Source: Cycas panzhihuaensis (taxonomy: Eukaryota; Cycadophyta). Taken from it: DNA of 64,000 nucleotides. The DNA is taken from assembly GCA_023213395.1 (NCBI GenBank), contig CM041465.1, positions 243,605,741-243,669,740 of the forward strand, written 5' to 3'. A model generated the notes under the pieces. That model ran no database searches. It saw only the letters and a program-made list of their open reading frames with translations, and was not told where the DNA came from. Position numbers and translations under genes: made by a program. The stretch's first letter is position 1, and the number at the start of each line of letters is the position of its first letter. Positions 54,065-64,000 of the stretch are shown here, in pieces.

Positions 54065-54513
54065 AGAAACACATCCTAGAGAACTAGTAATTACAGTAGT
54101 TGGTTACCTATATATTTTAGTAGATAGTTAATGCTTTATATGGATATTAGTAATTATTTTTATTTAAAATAGTTTTAAGAGATGATAGATTGATAATATT
54201 GATTGATCACATCTTTATAAGTGAAGATATAAAGTTATTAAAAAAAAAAAACTTCATATAAGCATGATAAGTGAAAATTATAAATTGAGATTATTTATTT
54301 GGTTGATTAATGATTAGTTTACAAGTGATTGATTATGGTTGTTCATAGTTAATCACAGTTGACTATATATTTAAAGGTTAATTACTTATAGGAGATAAGC
54401 ATGATATTAATAGATTTACTACTTTCAACATATAAGGAAAACATGAAGGTATTGAAGACCAAGGATAAAGATGAATATTATAATTTAAAGATATTAAACA
54501 TTAAGTAGGGGAG
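54065..54513 (+). other. Non-coding stretch leading to the second D LTR
   Basis: AT-rich, no coding motif. It ends in the purine-rich agtaggggag, a plausible polypurine tract in front of the LTR at 54514. Confidence 0.5.
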
Positions 54514-54826
54514 TGTTGGAATATATACTTATTCTAACATATATAATATTTAATGTAAGATTATGGTCTTATGCAATCCTATACCTAAAAGTATTAATTG
54601 ATGTGACGTGGACATATTTATATATACATTTTATTAGATCATAAAAAGGCTCAAAGATATTATATGTTATTCATGAGGTGATATATTTTATAAATATATA
54701 TATGCACCACTTCAAAACGTAAGAAAGGTTAAGAATTGATCAAGCTCATAGATGTAATCATTTGAAGATCATTAAAGAGGAGCTCTCAAAGACTCTAACT
54801 TTCTCCTAGGATTTTTCTCTGTTAGG
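54514..54826 (+). repeat. 3' LTR of family D, interrupted by copia C
   Basis: Begins tgttggaata after a polypurine tract and aligns with the first ~310 bases of the LTR at 33861-34388. Similarity stops where the LTR of copia C begins, so the remaining ~200 bases are displaced, probably beyond the window. Confidence 0.75.
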
Positions 54827-55074
54827 TTTATTAAGATAATGCCCACATTAGGGCGATATCCTATATCTTTGAGGTGACTCACCTGTCAAAATTTTGTTAA
54901 TGATAGATGGTGGTAAACCTTGAGAAGTATGCCAAAACCTTTTTGGTCCTACTTATTTATACATGGGATCTAAAGACCCTAATATTCATTAATGCCACCC
55001 TTTCCTCTCAAAAACATTTACATATCTTTGATCTTTGTTATTCTCATTTCATATTTATCCTTTGAATCCCATCA
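54827..55074 (+). repeat. 5' LTR of copia C (copia B family)
   Basis: Aligns with both copia B LTRs: shared attagggcgat, a gatggtggt-type purine stretch, cctacttattta, gatctaaagaccctaatattcattaa and the closing cccatca. At ~248 bp it is shorter through deletions. Confidence 0.82.
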
Positions 55075-55076
55075 TT

Positions 55077-55088
55077 TGGTATTAGAGT
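55077..55088 (+). other. Primer-binding site of copia C
   Basis: tggtattagagt, two bases past the LTR, with the same tt spacer as copia B. Confidence 0.72.
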
Positions 55089-55995
55089 GATAGTACTCTT
55101 GTCCACTCTCCTACTCGTGTCCATATGCATTAGAAGAATTACGTATGTATTGATCTTATTTTATTAATGTATAAGCATTCCCAGATCTTGTTGTTACTTA
55201 TATTATTTGAGTACTAGCACTATTTATGTCTCTATATTTATAGTAAGAGTTTGACTCATATTTAATTAAAGCTAAAAAATCCTTTTGTATTAGTCTAGTT
55301 CTATCTATCTATAGCATAATATCTATTTATGTTTATAATATTTATTTCTATTTGGTTCTACCTATTTATATATGCTCATCATTGTTCTCTAGTTTAAAGG
55401 GTTAAGGTTGAATTAGATACTTAAAAGTTTAGTTTCATCAATGTATTTATGTGTCTATATAGATTTGTAAAGCCCACATATATCCAAACTATGCTCTAGT
55501 CATTACTTCAAGTTATGTATAGAATGTCACCCACATCCTTATTTGAAGAACTCTAGCTCTTATCATTATAACATTGTCAATATCTTTGTTTAGAGAGCTC
55601 AAGCTCCTATCATTAGATCCAAATCAAACTACCTTTATTATCATGTCACTCAATTGAGTAGTGAGTAAATAATTTGGTTTGATTATTGTATAACCCATGT
55701 GAATAGTTAACCACCTGCATATCTTATTAGTAATTTAGTTCAATTCTATTAAGTATTTTTTGGATAACGTTGAGTCATGATAATCTAATCTCTAGTCTAG
55801 TTTTGAGTATGCAGATAGACAACCTTGTATAAGTCTCAATCACTAAAGTAAGAACGTAGTGTGTTACCCCTGCTACGATTAAATCATCCTTTAGTTTTTG
55901 TCCATGTATCTCTATCATACTATATAACCTATTTAGATATGGTTATCTAAGTTCACCTATACACTTATATTCGGGAACATAAAATCATACATAAA
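55089..55995 (+). other. Leader of copia C, cut by copia E
   Basis: About 900 bases without coding motifs between the primer site of C and the LTR of E. Its continuation, gag and pol of C are not seen in the window and should lie beyond 63.1 kb if not deleted. Confidence 0.5.
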
Positions 55996-56330
55996 TGTTC
56001 CCATATGAAGAATCTTTAACTATACATAGTAAGAAAATAAATAAATATATAGAAAATAGATGCACAGTACACAGGATTTATGTGGGAAACCCTTTTGGGA
56101 AAAAACCCACCACAAAGAGGATCCTTGATGGATCACTTGATTATTGCACTAAGAATACTTAGATGATGAATATACAAGACCTTAATGCATTTATACTCTC
56201 CAAGAGGTGTCACCCGATTAGGGTTGTGACCCTCCAAATAAGTCGCACCTTTTTGGCTTCGCACCCTTTCGCTTAATTAAACCACATTAACATTAACTTG
56301 GTGGCTTAATAATTAATTGCCACATTAACA
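55996..56330 (-). repeat. 3' LTR of copia E
   Basis: On the minus strand it starts tgttaatgtggc and closes at gggaaca (TGTT...AACA), 335 bp. It carries the gggttttttcccaaaagggt hairpin-like stretch common in copia LTRs near the R/U5 region. Left boundary judged from the terminal inverted bases only. Confidence 0.75.
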
Positions 56331-56343
56331 TCCCCCCTTATTA
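56331..56343 (-). other. Polypurine tract of copia E
   Basis: aataaggggggat-like purine run on the minus strand directly before the LTR; a second similar run, ttaaggggggatg, lies about 95 bases higher at the end of the coding region. Confidence 0.75.
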
Positions 56344-56479
56344 TAAATGTGGGGAACCTACAATGTGTAGTAGTTGAGTTATCATGAAGGCTGGGACTAT
56401 CCTGCAACTTCTTTATCCTTGTTGATACATCCCCCCTTAAGGATAACAATGGTGAGTGCTAATCTAGTACACATCTTCA

Positions 56480-58000
56480 TGAATTGATCTTCAGTGAGAG
56501 GTTTAGTGAACACGTCCATAAGCTATAATTCATTCAAATAATAGTCGACTTGTAGCTTCCCTAACTTGATCTATTCATGAATGTAATGGTGCTAAATCTC
56601 GATGTGCTTCGTACGTGCATGAAACTCTAGATTCTTTAACAAGTGAATGGTACTATATTATCAATAAAGAGAGTCAGATGTCCATTGGAAATGCCAAGAA
56701 ATTCTAAGAGACCTTGCAACCATACAACTTCCTTTGCACTAGTACTCAGTCCTTGATATTTTACTTCTATAGAAGATAACACCAATGTTTGCTGCTTCTT
56801 TGACTACTACAAAATAAATCAATTACCAATACTAAACAAGTATCTTACAGTGGACTTCTAATCATCGAAATCTCCTCCCTAATCAACATCCGTATAGCCA
56901 TGCAACTTGATCTTCTCACCTCTGTAGTATTCAAGACCAAAATTGATTGTTCCCTTCAAATATTTTAGAATCTATTTTGCTACCACCAAATGAGGCTCCT
57001 GAGGATTCTACATGTAGCAGGAAACCAATCCAACAATGTATGTAATATCCAGCCTGGTGTGAGTCAAATAGATGAGACTCCCTACCAACTGGCGATACTT
57101 AGTACCATCTGCAGAAGGTTGGGCCATGTCCTTCTACAACCTTGCACGTTTTACACATGGTGTTATAATAGGTTTGTAGTGCTACATTCCAAATATCTCT
57201 AGTAAGTTCTTCACATACGGTGATTGCAACAATATGATCCTATCTTCCATCTGCCTAATTTGAATACCCAAGAAATAGTGAAGTTCCCTAAGATTTGTCA
57301 TGTTAAATGAAGCTCCCAAATTAGATTTGACTTCATCTATAGCCTTATCACAATTACTGTCGATGATTAGATCATCCACATACACCATGCAAGCAACTAC
57401 AGAAGTCCCTCTTCTCTTCACAAACAGGTTCGGGTCAAGTTCTAAAATTTTAAAACCTTCAGCTTTTAACTTGGCATCCATCTTCTCATACCAAGCACAT
57501 GGTGCTTATTTCATGCTATAAATTGACTTTTTTAGACAGAAAACAAGATGCTCCTGTCCATCCTTAATGAATCCCAGAGGTTGTGACATGTATATCTCCT
57601 CCTTTAGATCTCTATTAAGGAATGTAGACTTAACATCCATGTAGTGTAACTCCCAATATAATGTAGCTGCTAAAGAAATGAGTAAGTAGATTATTTTCAT
57701 TCTAGAGACTGGTTCAAATGTCTCCTCATAGTCAATTCCTTCTTTCTACTTGAATCCCTATGCAAAAAGTCTGGCCTTGTACTTATCCACCTCTCTACCA
57801 GAGCATAGCTTTGTCTTGTAAATCCACTTACATCCTATAAGGTTCTTCGATGGAGGGAGTGGGACCAAATCCCATGTATCATTATTCATCAAAGAACCAC
57901 ACTCTTCCCTTATTGTAGCTCTCCATCGTGGATCTCCTTTCTCTTCAACAAATGAATTAAGATTACTAGAGTCATTGGTGTCTACCAATAGAGTTCGACT
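56480..58000 (-). pseudogene. Copia E reverse transcriptase and RNase H
   Basis: RT copies element RNA to DNA and RNase H removes the template. From 57988 down: GDPRWRATIREECGSLMNND, WDLVPLPPSKNLIGCKWIYK, VDKYKARLFA, then two TAG codons. Next are LHYMDVKSTFLNRDLKEEIY (57700-57506) and the clean frame 57481-57182, with the catalytic MVYVDDLIIDSN and LRELHYFLGIQIRQMEDRI. Both catalytic aspartates are intact. RNase H continues to about 56480 with LVGSLIYLTHTRLDITYIV, LKYLKGTINFGLEY, VLSSIEVKYQ and PLTEDQFMKMCTRL, with more stops. At least six TAG/TGA stops kill it. Confidence 0.93.
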
Positions 58001-58143
58001 AGCGTGTTAATTTCTGGTTCGTCTATCATTAGTTAGGATTTGCATCGCCATACTAGAATCTTTAATAGTTTTCCTTGCCCATAAAGGTATAGAAAGACCT
58101 ATTGCTAGAGGTACTTCTTCTCACAATGACTCCTTACTATTAC

Positions 58144-59240
58144 TCATCCCACTTGGTCCTGCTTCCTAGGTGCTACAATGACTGGCTCATCATCCTCTTC
58201 ACTTGAAGAATTTGGGAATGGAAGAAGGGGAGCGTGAAAAGGTTCCTCTGATGATTTTTTAGCATGATATGTCGATGACTCATCAAATTTAACATCCCAA
58301 CTAACCATATTCTTTTCCCCCTGTGGATCCCATAGTCTATAGGCATCGTTCTCCATGCAATACCCCATGAATATGCACTTTAGACTTTTCTGATCTAGCT
58401 TCTTTCAGGTATCATCTAGGATGTAGGTGTATGCAATACACCCAAACATTCTCAAATGACTAATGGTAGGCTTTTGACCAGTCCATTTCTCTTCGGGGAT
58501 CATGATGTAAATTGCTTGAATGGATACCCTATTCAAAATATAAACAACAGTCACCACAGCTTCTGTCTAAAACTTTGGTGGCAAGTTTTTAGTGTGCACC
58601 ATACACCTCGCCATCTCTATCATGGTACAGTTCTTTCTTTCAACATCTCCATTCTATTGTGGGGTATACAGGATTGTAAACTCCCACTTTATACCATGGT
58701 TGTGGTAGAACTGATTGAACATATGATTGTCATACTCCTTGACATTATCACTTCGCAAAGATTTTATTTTCTTATCACTTTTAGTTTCAACCATCGCTTT
58801 CCATTCACAGAAGTGATCAAATATGTCTGACTTATTCCTTAGAAAATAAACCCAAGCTTTCTTGGTGTAATCATCTATAAACATAAGTATATATCGGGCT
58901 CCTGATATTGAAGGGTTTGGGAGTGGTCCCATAATATCTGAGTGCATAAGCTCCAGCTTCTCCTTGGTTATCTAGGCATTATCATGAGCAAAAGGATGGT
59001 GGTGATGCTTGCCATACGTACACCCTTTGCATATACCATCTAAGTAGGAAATTGATGGTAGTCCTTCCACCATATTCAACCTCTTTAGTAGTGCAATACT
59101 CCTATAATTAAGGTTCCCAAGGCAATTGTGCCATAGTTTACTTTCATCATCCATGCTGGCAACAAAGGCATAGGACTTCTTTTGAGATTGAAATTTCCCA
59201 AACACCTAGAAGTAGTCCCTAACTTTCCCAGTAGCTATGA
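58144..59240 (-). pseudogene. Copia E integrase
   Basis: The integrase inserts the DNA copy. From 59205 down: the zinc-binding part LWHNCLGNLNYRSIALLKRL with C-X2-C (CKGCTYGKHH), where the usual second His (LGHLN) is Asn. The core follows in the frame 58947-58654, with LMHSDIMGPLP (first Asp), FIDDYTKKAWVYFL and LRSDNVKEYDNH (second Asp). Then comes TPQ, a TAG, and NGDVERKNCTMIEMARCM (third residue Glu). The C-terminal part has MFGCIAYTYI and KKLDQKSLKCIFMGYC (58368-58420). A frame to 58144 then contains the connecting region SSEEDDEPVIVAPRK. Stops are few and mostly TAG; the catalytic triad itself is readable. Confidence 0.93.
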
Positions 59241-59717
59241 CACCAAAGTTCTATTTTGGGTTCTTTATTAGGAACTTATCACTATAGAGCTCCACTTTCA
59301 TACCTTGTTTGTAGATCTCCTAAGTAGAAAAAAGGTTCAACTGCATCTTGGGTACATAATATACCCCAAAAAACTTACCTCCTGTAATGGAAACTTCACC
59401 AATACCATCTACCGATAACACGCGAGCATCTCCAAGAATGATCTTAGAGCCACTTTGATTTATATTCAATGTATCGAAGTTATGCCTTTCATAAGAGATG
59501 TGAGTCTGCGCTCCAGAATCTAGTACCTAATAGTCTCTCCGATCTGACTCGACTGGTAAGGTCTGCGCTTGGACGTAATGAGTAGCAACACTCTTTCCTT
59601 TATCATCTTGGTTACCTTTGTGCTTGTCACAACACTTGAACTAATAGTTCTTTTCATGATGACCATCCTTCTTGTAGTAATTACACTTTCCATTAAACTT
59701 CTTCTTGTCTCGAGAGC
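59241..59717 (-). pseudogene. Copia E zinc knuckle, protease and gag-pre-integrase
   Basis: From 59715 down, in a shifted frame: GKCNYYKKDGHHEKN (knuckle, second Cys now Tyr). About 140 bases lower is the protease motif VLDSGAQTHISYERHNFD (active-site D-S-G-A), then KIILGDARVLSVDGIGEVSI and VPKMQLNLFST, leading to the gag-pre-integrase segment. Single stops occur. The junction at the upper end is where element F entered; removing F and one tttct copy makes the knuckle frame run on from the gag side. Confidence 0.88.
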
Positions 59718-59722
59718 TTTCT
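59718..59722. repeat. Target-site duplication of element F, low side
   Basis: tttct, repeated at 62395-62399 on the far side of the element. Confidence 0.88.
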
Positions 59723-60305
59723 TGTAGCAATCTAGTTCTTCTTTTATAGCAACTTTTCTCAAAAATATAGGTAATAATCCACAAAAGACAATAACTAAAT
59801 GCTATTCAATAGGAAAATGAACAAGGAATAGGAATTATAGAATCCACAGAAGTAAATAATAATCTTTATTATCAAATAATACCAAAATAGAGTGAAATTA
59901 TAATAAAATACTAGTCTTTCCTGAAGAAGTAAGCTTCTCTCTTCAAGGCGAGGAACCCTCCAAACTGCAACCACCAAATAGGCGAGCTAATTGTAGCCCT
60001 AGAACTGAAAATGTGCAACCAAGGAACCTCTGACAATGATAAAATGAGGCTGCAAATTCTCTTTAAATAAGTGTCCAAAGGATAGTAATAGAAGTCATCA
60101 AGAGAATGTGATATTCTTCTTAATACTACTCAAATAGAAGTTAGCTAGAACTTCTCTAAAAATTGGTAGGTTGACCTTAAACGATCATAACTTTTGATAG
60201 AGATCTCAGAATTGACTTTCGTTTAAACAATTGGAATCATCATTCAGATACCTTTGACTTGAATGATCATATACTATACTTTTAACCATATTTTCGAATG
60301 CTACA
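59723..60305 (-). repeat. 3' LTR of element F
   Basis: Plus-strand ends tgtagc...gctaca form a perfect 6-bp terminal inverted repeat. Aligns with 61814-62394 along its whole length. Confidence 0.95.
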
Positions 60306-60320
60306 ATTCCCTAGCCCTTA
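60306..60320 (-). other. Polypurine tract of element F
   Basis: Minus strand reads aagggctagggaat directly before the 3' LTR. It also lies inside the last codons of the gag-like frame. Confidence 0.65.
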
Positions 60321-61799
60321 AAATAATACTTTGCCATCGAAGTATTGAGAATTACTTATAGCTCTGTCAAATCTTCAACCACCTCCTACTAGATCTTGTA
60401 GGTCATGAAGATTTGGCTCAATCTTGCATCTTCCATAGAATTTGCTAGCAGACATTTGGCATTTATTAATATTTATTCCTATAGCCAAGTACATGCTATA
60501 TCTACATCAGGGGGATCTTGGGACCTATGAGGTGTCTCAATTATCATGCTTTGGTCTTGCCTTGTATTTGCATATTTTGTTTACAAATGAAATGGTTTAT
60601 GGAAGAATAAGAATTGATCATAAGGGTCATAGATTGACGATTGCTTATTGTGAAAAGGAAAAGAAAAGGTGGAATTATGAGTTAAGATTAAGTATAACTT
60701 TAAAGGTATAGGAAGAAGGGATAAATTTTGAAATCTACCTTAGATGGAGATGAAAATTTGTGTAAGTTTTATTAGACCACAACACTTTTTGGGGGGGAGA
60801 GAGAGATAAGGAATCAATGATAGATGTTCTTTATGAAAGAAATATTTTAATAAGCTTTTAGGAATGGTATTTAGACAAAAGGAAATATTTAACGAAAAGA
60901 AATAATATTGATGATATGAAATTGAAGGACTTTAGGAAAATTTGAATAGGGTTTTCCAAGGGGTAATACTAAGAGGCAAAACCTGATGAACATATTGAAG
61001 TTGAAAGGTGTCCTATTAAGGATTGTTTATAGGGGTTGAAGAAGTAGGTGAGTAAAGAGATAGACTAGGGTTACAAAGAGGAATTAAAATTTGACCTACG
61101 AAAAAACTAAAGTTAGGAAAATTAGGAGTATGGCTAACTATGGGTTGAGGAGAGAAGGGCTTTTGTATTGCTTTTGCACTAGGGAAAGATAGAGGGCATA
61201 CAAAACTACCGAACAAAATATGCATGTGTAATGTAGGATCACTAGGTACCTTATACCTTACATGAGATTTGTTGAGAAAAATCTACTTGTTCTTCATTGT
61301 CTTTGTATTGCTCCTATGTAACTTCACCTTGGATTTCCTCTCTAATATTGAAATGAGACTCTTTTGTGGATTGTGCATGCTCCAAGTCTTCTATATCATC
61401 ATATTATTTTCTTTGGGCTAGATCTCATTCTACACTTGCAAAACCTCTATGATCTCCTCATCAATAATGTCTTCTTCTTGCCCTTCCTCATCTACTTGAA
61501 TCTCACCTTGCTTATATTTTTAAAAAGCTATAGTAGCTGCCTCTGAAAATTGGTACCATAGAAAAGGTTCTTTAGCCAAATTAATGAACCACTCATAAGC
61601 TTGTCCATTTAGTATCATTTCTAATAATGGTCTATATTCTTCCATTTCTGTATCAGACGTAAATTCAAAATCTTCTATCCATTTTTTCATGCCCCCATAA
61701 TACTCCAAATTAAAAAAATCTATCTCTATTTTTTACCAGGCTTTATACGTTCTAAGTGTTCTTCCCATATTTTTCTATGCACTTTCCCTTAGAAATAAA
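60321..61799 (-). pseudogene. Gag-like frame of element F
   Basis: The clearest part is 61708-61520: YYGGMKKWIEDFEF and then LNGQAYEWFINLAKE, matching the L-x-G-x-A-x-x-W-F core of Retrotrans_gag. It is followed after one stop by an acidic stretch, IQVDEEGQEEDIIDEE (to about 61460). A Pro/Ser-rich frame lies at 61225-61016 (SPQPIVSHTPNFPNFS). The last segment before the polypurine tract reads ILNTSMAKYYFKG, like the end of element J. Stops separate these parts, so I describe it as one decayed reading frame. No zinc knuckle, protease or polymerase was found. Confidence 0.55.
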
Positions 61800-61811
61800 G
61801 CTCTGATACCA
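61800..61811 (-). other. Primer-binding site of element F
   Basis: Minus strand tggtatcagagc, a perfect match to the initiator-tRNA-Met primer site, two bases from the LTR. Confidence 0.95.
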
Positions 61812-61813
61812 CT

Positions 61814-62394
61814 TATAGTGATCTAGTTCTTCTTTTATAGCAATTTTTCTCAAAAATATAAGTAATAATCCATAAAAGATAATAACTAGATGCTATTCAA
61901 TAGGAAAATGAACAAGGAATAGGAATTGTAGAATCCATAGAAGTAAATAATAATCTTTATTATTAAATAATGCCAAAATAGAGAAAAATTATAACAAAAT
62001 ACCAGTCTTTCCTAAAGAAGTAAGCTTCCCTCTTCGAGGCGAGGAACCCTCCAAATCAAATTTCAAATAGGTGAGCTAATCGACCTTTAAAATGTAAAAA
62101 TATGCAACCAAAGAACCTCCGACGATGATGAAATGAGGCCGTAAATCCTCCTTAAATAGGCAGCCAAAGGATAGCAATAGAAGTCAGTCAGAAAATATGA
62201 TATTATTCTTAATACTACTCAAATAGAAGTCAGCTAGAACTTCTCTAAAAACTAGCAAGTTGACTTTAAATGGTCATAACTTTTGATAGAGTTCTCATAA
62301 TTAACTTTTATCTAAACCATTGGAATCATCGTTTAGAGACCTTTGATTTGAATGGTCATATGCTATACTTTTAACCATATTTTGAAATTTTACA
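61814..62394 (-). repeat. 5' LTR of element F
   Basis: Starts tatagt where the partner has tgtagc, and ends tttaca on the plus strand. Followed by the tttct target duplication at 62395-62399. Confidence 0.94.
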
Positions 62395-62399
62395 TTTCT
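62395..62399. repeat. Target-site duplication of element F, high side
   Basis: tttct, the second copy of 59718-59722. Confidence 0.88.
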
Positions 62400-63094
62400 C
62401 CTGACTACTGTGTAAACTTCTCCTCCTTAGGGGCCTCCTTTGTCTGAGTTTTCATGGCTAAGGCCTAACTTGAACTAGAGCCTCCAAGTAATCCATGATA
62501 TTTTAGCTTGGCTTCCTCTACTAGAATTAGGTTTTTGAGCCCATCAAAAGTTTCTGCCTCCATTACTTTGTCTCTACCATAAATGGTTTGGAATGTGGTG
62601 AGTGCAACTAGTAGCTTTGACATGATTATCGTAAACAAAAGTGTATCATCGATCGAGTTTTGCTTCAATTCTTCTAGCTTATTCCTCAAGTTGGTTATTT
62701 TATTCAAGTAGGAGCTGATATTATTCTTATATTCAACTTTTGAATTGAGTAGTTCCAACATTAGTGCAAGATGCCTATTCATCTTCTTCTTCTCAAAAAT
62801 ATCACACAACTTCGTCCATAAGCCTTTGTGAACTAGTGCCCTTTAGTCTAGCGCCAGTGAGAGTTTCAGTAATCCAACGACCATAAACAACTTCACTTCA
62901 AGTTTGATACACTTCTTATGGTCAAGTGGAATTGAAACAAGCTTTGCCTTGGTGATTCCCTGGAGTTGGTTCACCATTAATATAAGTTCCATATTGGCCT
63001 TCCATTTGCTGAAATTGTTATCGTTAAAGATAACTTTAGGCATGATCTTTTCCATCTCAAACAATGGGCTAAAATATGAATCACACGTCACCAA
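62400..63094 (-). pseudogene. Copia E gag (UBN2 type)
   Basis: The capsid-forming gag starts in the frame 63094-62843, with IFNDNNFSKWKANMELILMV (the FNG.NF..WK...E..L motif). A frameshift leads into 62809-62465, with NRHLALMLELLNSKVEYKNN, ISSYLNKITNLRNKLEELKQ and a C-terminal EEAKLKYHGLLGGSSSS, as in UBN2 proteins. The frame continues towards the knuckle on the other side of element F. The ATG nearest the family start is inside the 63094 frame at MEKIMPKVIF. Confidence 0.88.
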
Positions 63095-64000
63095 ATGAAC
63101 ATATTAAGGATAGAAACACACCTATGTATCCTTCTTTAGTCCAAGAGCGATCCACGGAGGGTTTAAAACAGTAATTGTACTTGCAGATGTAGGTCACTGA
63201 CTACTTCTTCCTATAAATAGACAATAAATACCTTTAAATAACACCAAAAAAGAGCACTAAGGGAAGTGAAACAATGCTCAAGGTACAAGGTCAGCTCCAC
63301 AAGGTGAAGGTGCACAGTCTCCAAGTCAGAAAAACATAAAAATGCCTCGATCCATGCTCAAAATGGCTCAAGGATACTTCAAATATAATCAAAAGTACTT
63401 CAAATAACTTCACTATAGGTAAAATCTCATATATCAATGGTATACAAGGGTCTTTTTATATTTTATCATTAAGGGGAATATGCCAAAGGTATATTCCCAA
63501 TAAATGTGACTTTTAAAAACTCCTACACCTCTTCATTTAATGCACATGCTAAAATATTTTAATAAACATGTGATTAATATAGGAAGGGTTACCAAAGGTT
63601 ATATTTATCTAAATATAACCTTTTGAGATCTCCTACAAAGAGAGATAAGGTGCGGTAGCTATGTGATAACCTCTGTTGACCCGTGGACCTACACTTGTCT
63701 CTATAGTCCTACATAGATCTGCAGACTCCCCCACATACCTGTGCTCCTTTTTACAGTTGGTAAGCTGGCCAAACACGGCCTAACTAACACCAATACTTAC
63801 CAGCTACCAGAAAATGATACTAAATCAGTAAAACAACACCCAACTAAAGAGAATAGCACCTAGCCAGCTCTTTAGATGTACCCAACCATGTGGATAAGTG
63901 TCTAGTAAGGGTAAATAACCCTCTAACAAATGTAGATAACACTTAGTCACCATAAACAGTGCTTAATCAACATAGATTCTACCTAGCCAAGAGGAAATAT
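63095..64000. other. Upstream flank of copia E, unrecognised
   Basis: It should contain the leader and 5' LTR of copia E, but no sequence like 55996-56330 and no tRNA-Met primer site was found. The DNA changes character after about 63650 (more C/A-rich). No coding motif on either strand. Confidence 0.4.

Larger units (their letters stand above)
59723..62394 (-). mobile_element. Element F: gag-only LTR retrotransposon (minus strand)
   Basis: A 2672-bp unit has 583- and 581-bp LTRs, a tRNA-Met primer site on the minus strand next to the upper LTR, a polypurine tract next to the lower LTR and a perfect 5-bp target duplication. All ends are therefore secure. The 1.5-kb interior holds a gag-like frame, a Pro/Ser-rich part and no enzymes. 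It needs a helper for mobility. About ten differences in the first 150 bases of the two LTRs are all transitions, consistent with methylcytosine decay since insertion. It resembles element J in organisation and at the C-terminal end of its reading frame. Confidence 0.93.
55996..63094 (-). mobile_element. Copia E: Ty1/copia element on the minus strand, carrying element F
   Basis: The 3' LTR (56330-55996 on the minus strand), polypurine tract, RNase H, RT, integrase, protease, zinc knuckle and UBN2 gag are all present in order from low to high coordinates. Element F interrupts the gag/knuckle junction at 59718-62399. Coding decay is milder than in copia A and B: long clean stretches remain and most stops are single TAG codons. 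No 5' LTR matching 55996-56330 was found up to the end of the window, so the 5' end is missing, rearranged or beyond 64000. Confidence 0.9.

Noticed and set aside
56425-56440. A ttaaggggggatg run that could be the polypurine tract of copia E.
   Set aside because: It lies at the end of the RNase H coding part, about 95 bases from the LTR; the similar run at 56331-56343 directly abuts the LTR.

Overview
The window looks like nuclear DNA of a seed plant with a large, slowly purged genome. It is strongly AT-rich and mostly old retrotransposons carrying many stop codons, often TAG where the family has CAG, AAG or TGG. A conifer or other gymnosperm is my guess from the density of decayed nested elements, but this is inference. 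I see no prokaryotic, organellar or CRISPR-like sequence. The only convincing host gene is a small intronless auxin-response gene of the SAUR family at 28260-28733 on the minus strand.

Layout. 1-5945 is unrecognised AT-rich DNA with a dead Ty1/copia reverse transcriptase fragment (copia H, 3845-5165). 5946-14826 is a second dead copia (copia I) split by a nearly full-length L1-type LINE (LINE-1, 6484-12670) with a poly(A) tail and a perfect 16-bp target-site duplication (TSD). 17361-19776 is a 2.4-kb TA/CA/TG microsatellite. 20009-22851 is a minus-strand gag-only LTR element (J). 23282-25930 holds a possible LTR (K) and a badly decayed LINE (LINE-3). The SAUR gene follows at 28.3-28.7 kb, then a recent 136-bp tandem duplication (30163-30434) and a possible LINE tail (LINE-4).

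From 33861 onward the sequence is a nest of retrotransposons. LTR family D occurs at 33861 and 54514. Copia B (36093-50919) has copia A (36104-41448, intact LTR pair, TSD ggaat) inserted 11 bp into its 5' LTR, and a 5'-truncated LINE (LINE-2, 43355-46277) in its leader. A 2.0-kb non-coding LTR element (G, 52061-54064) follows. At 54827 a third LTR of the copia B family (copia C) begins inside the second D LTR. The leader of C carries minus-strand copia E (55996 to about 63094), and the gag/pol of E is interrupted by LTR element F (59723-62394, TSD tttct).

Insertion order can be read from the nest: D before C, C before E, E before F; and B before A and B before LINE-2. No gene cluster or new functional system is evident. 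The most interesting content is the insertion history, two related gag-only LTR elements (F and J) whose reading frames appear to run into the polypurine tract, and the polarity mosaic of the giant microsatellite. All boundaries were read by eye and most domain limits are approximate.
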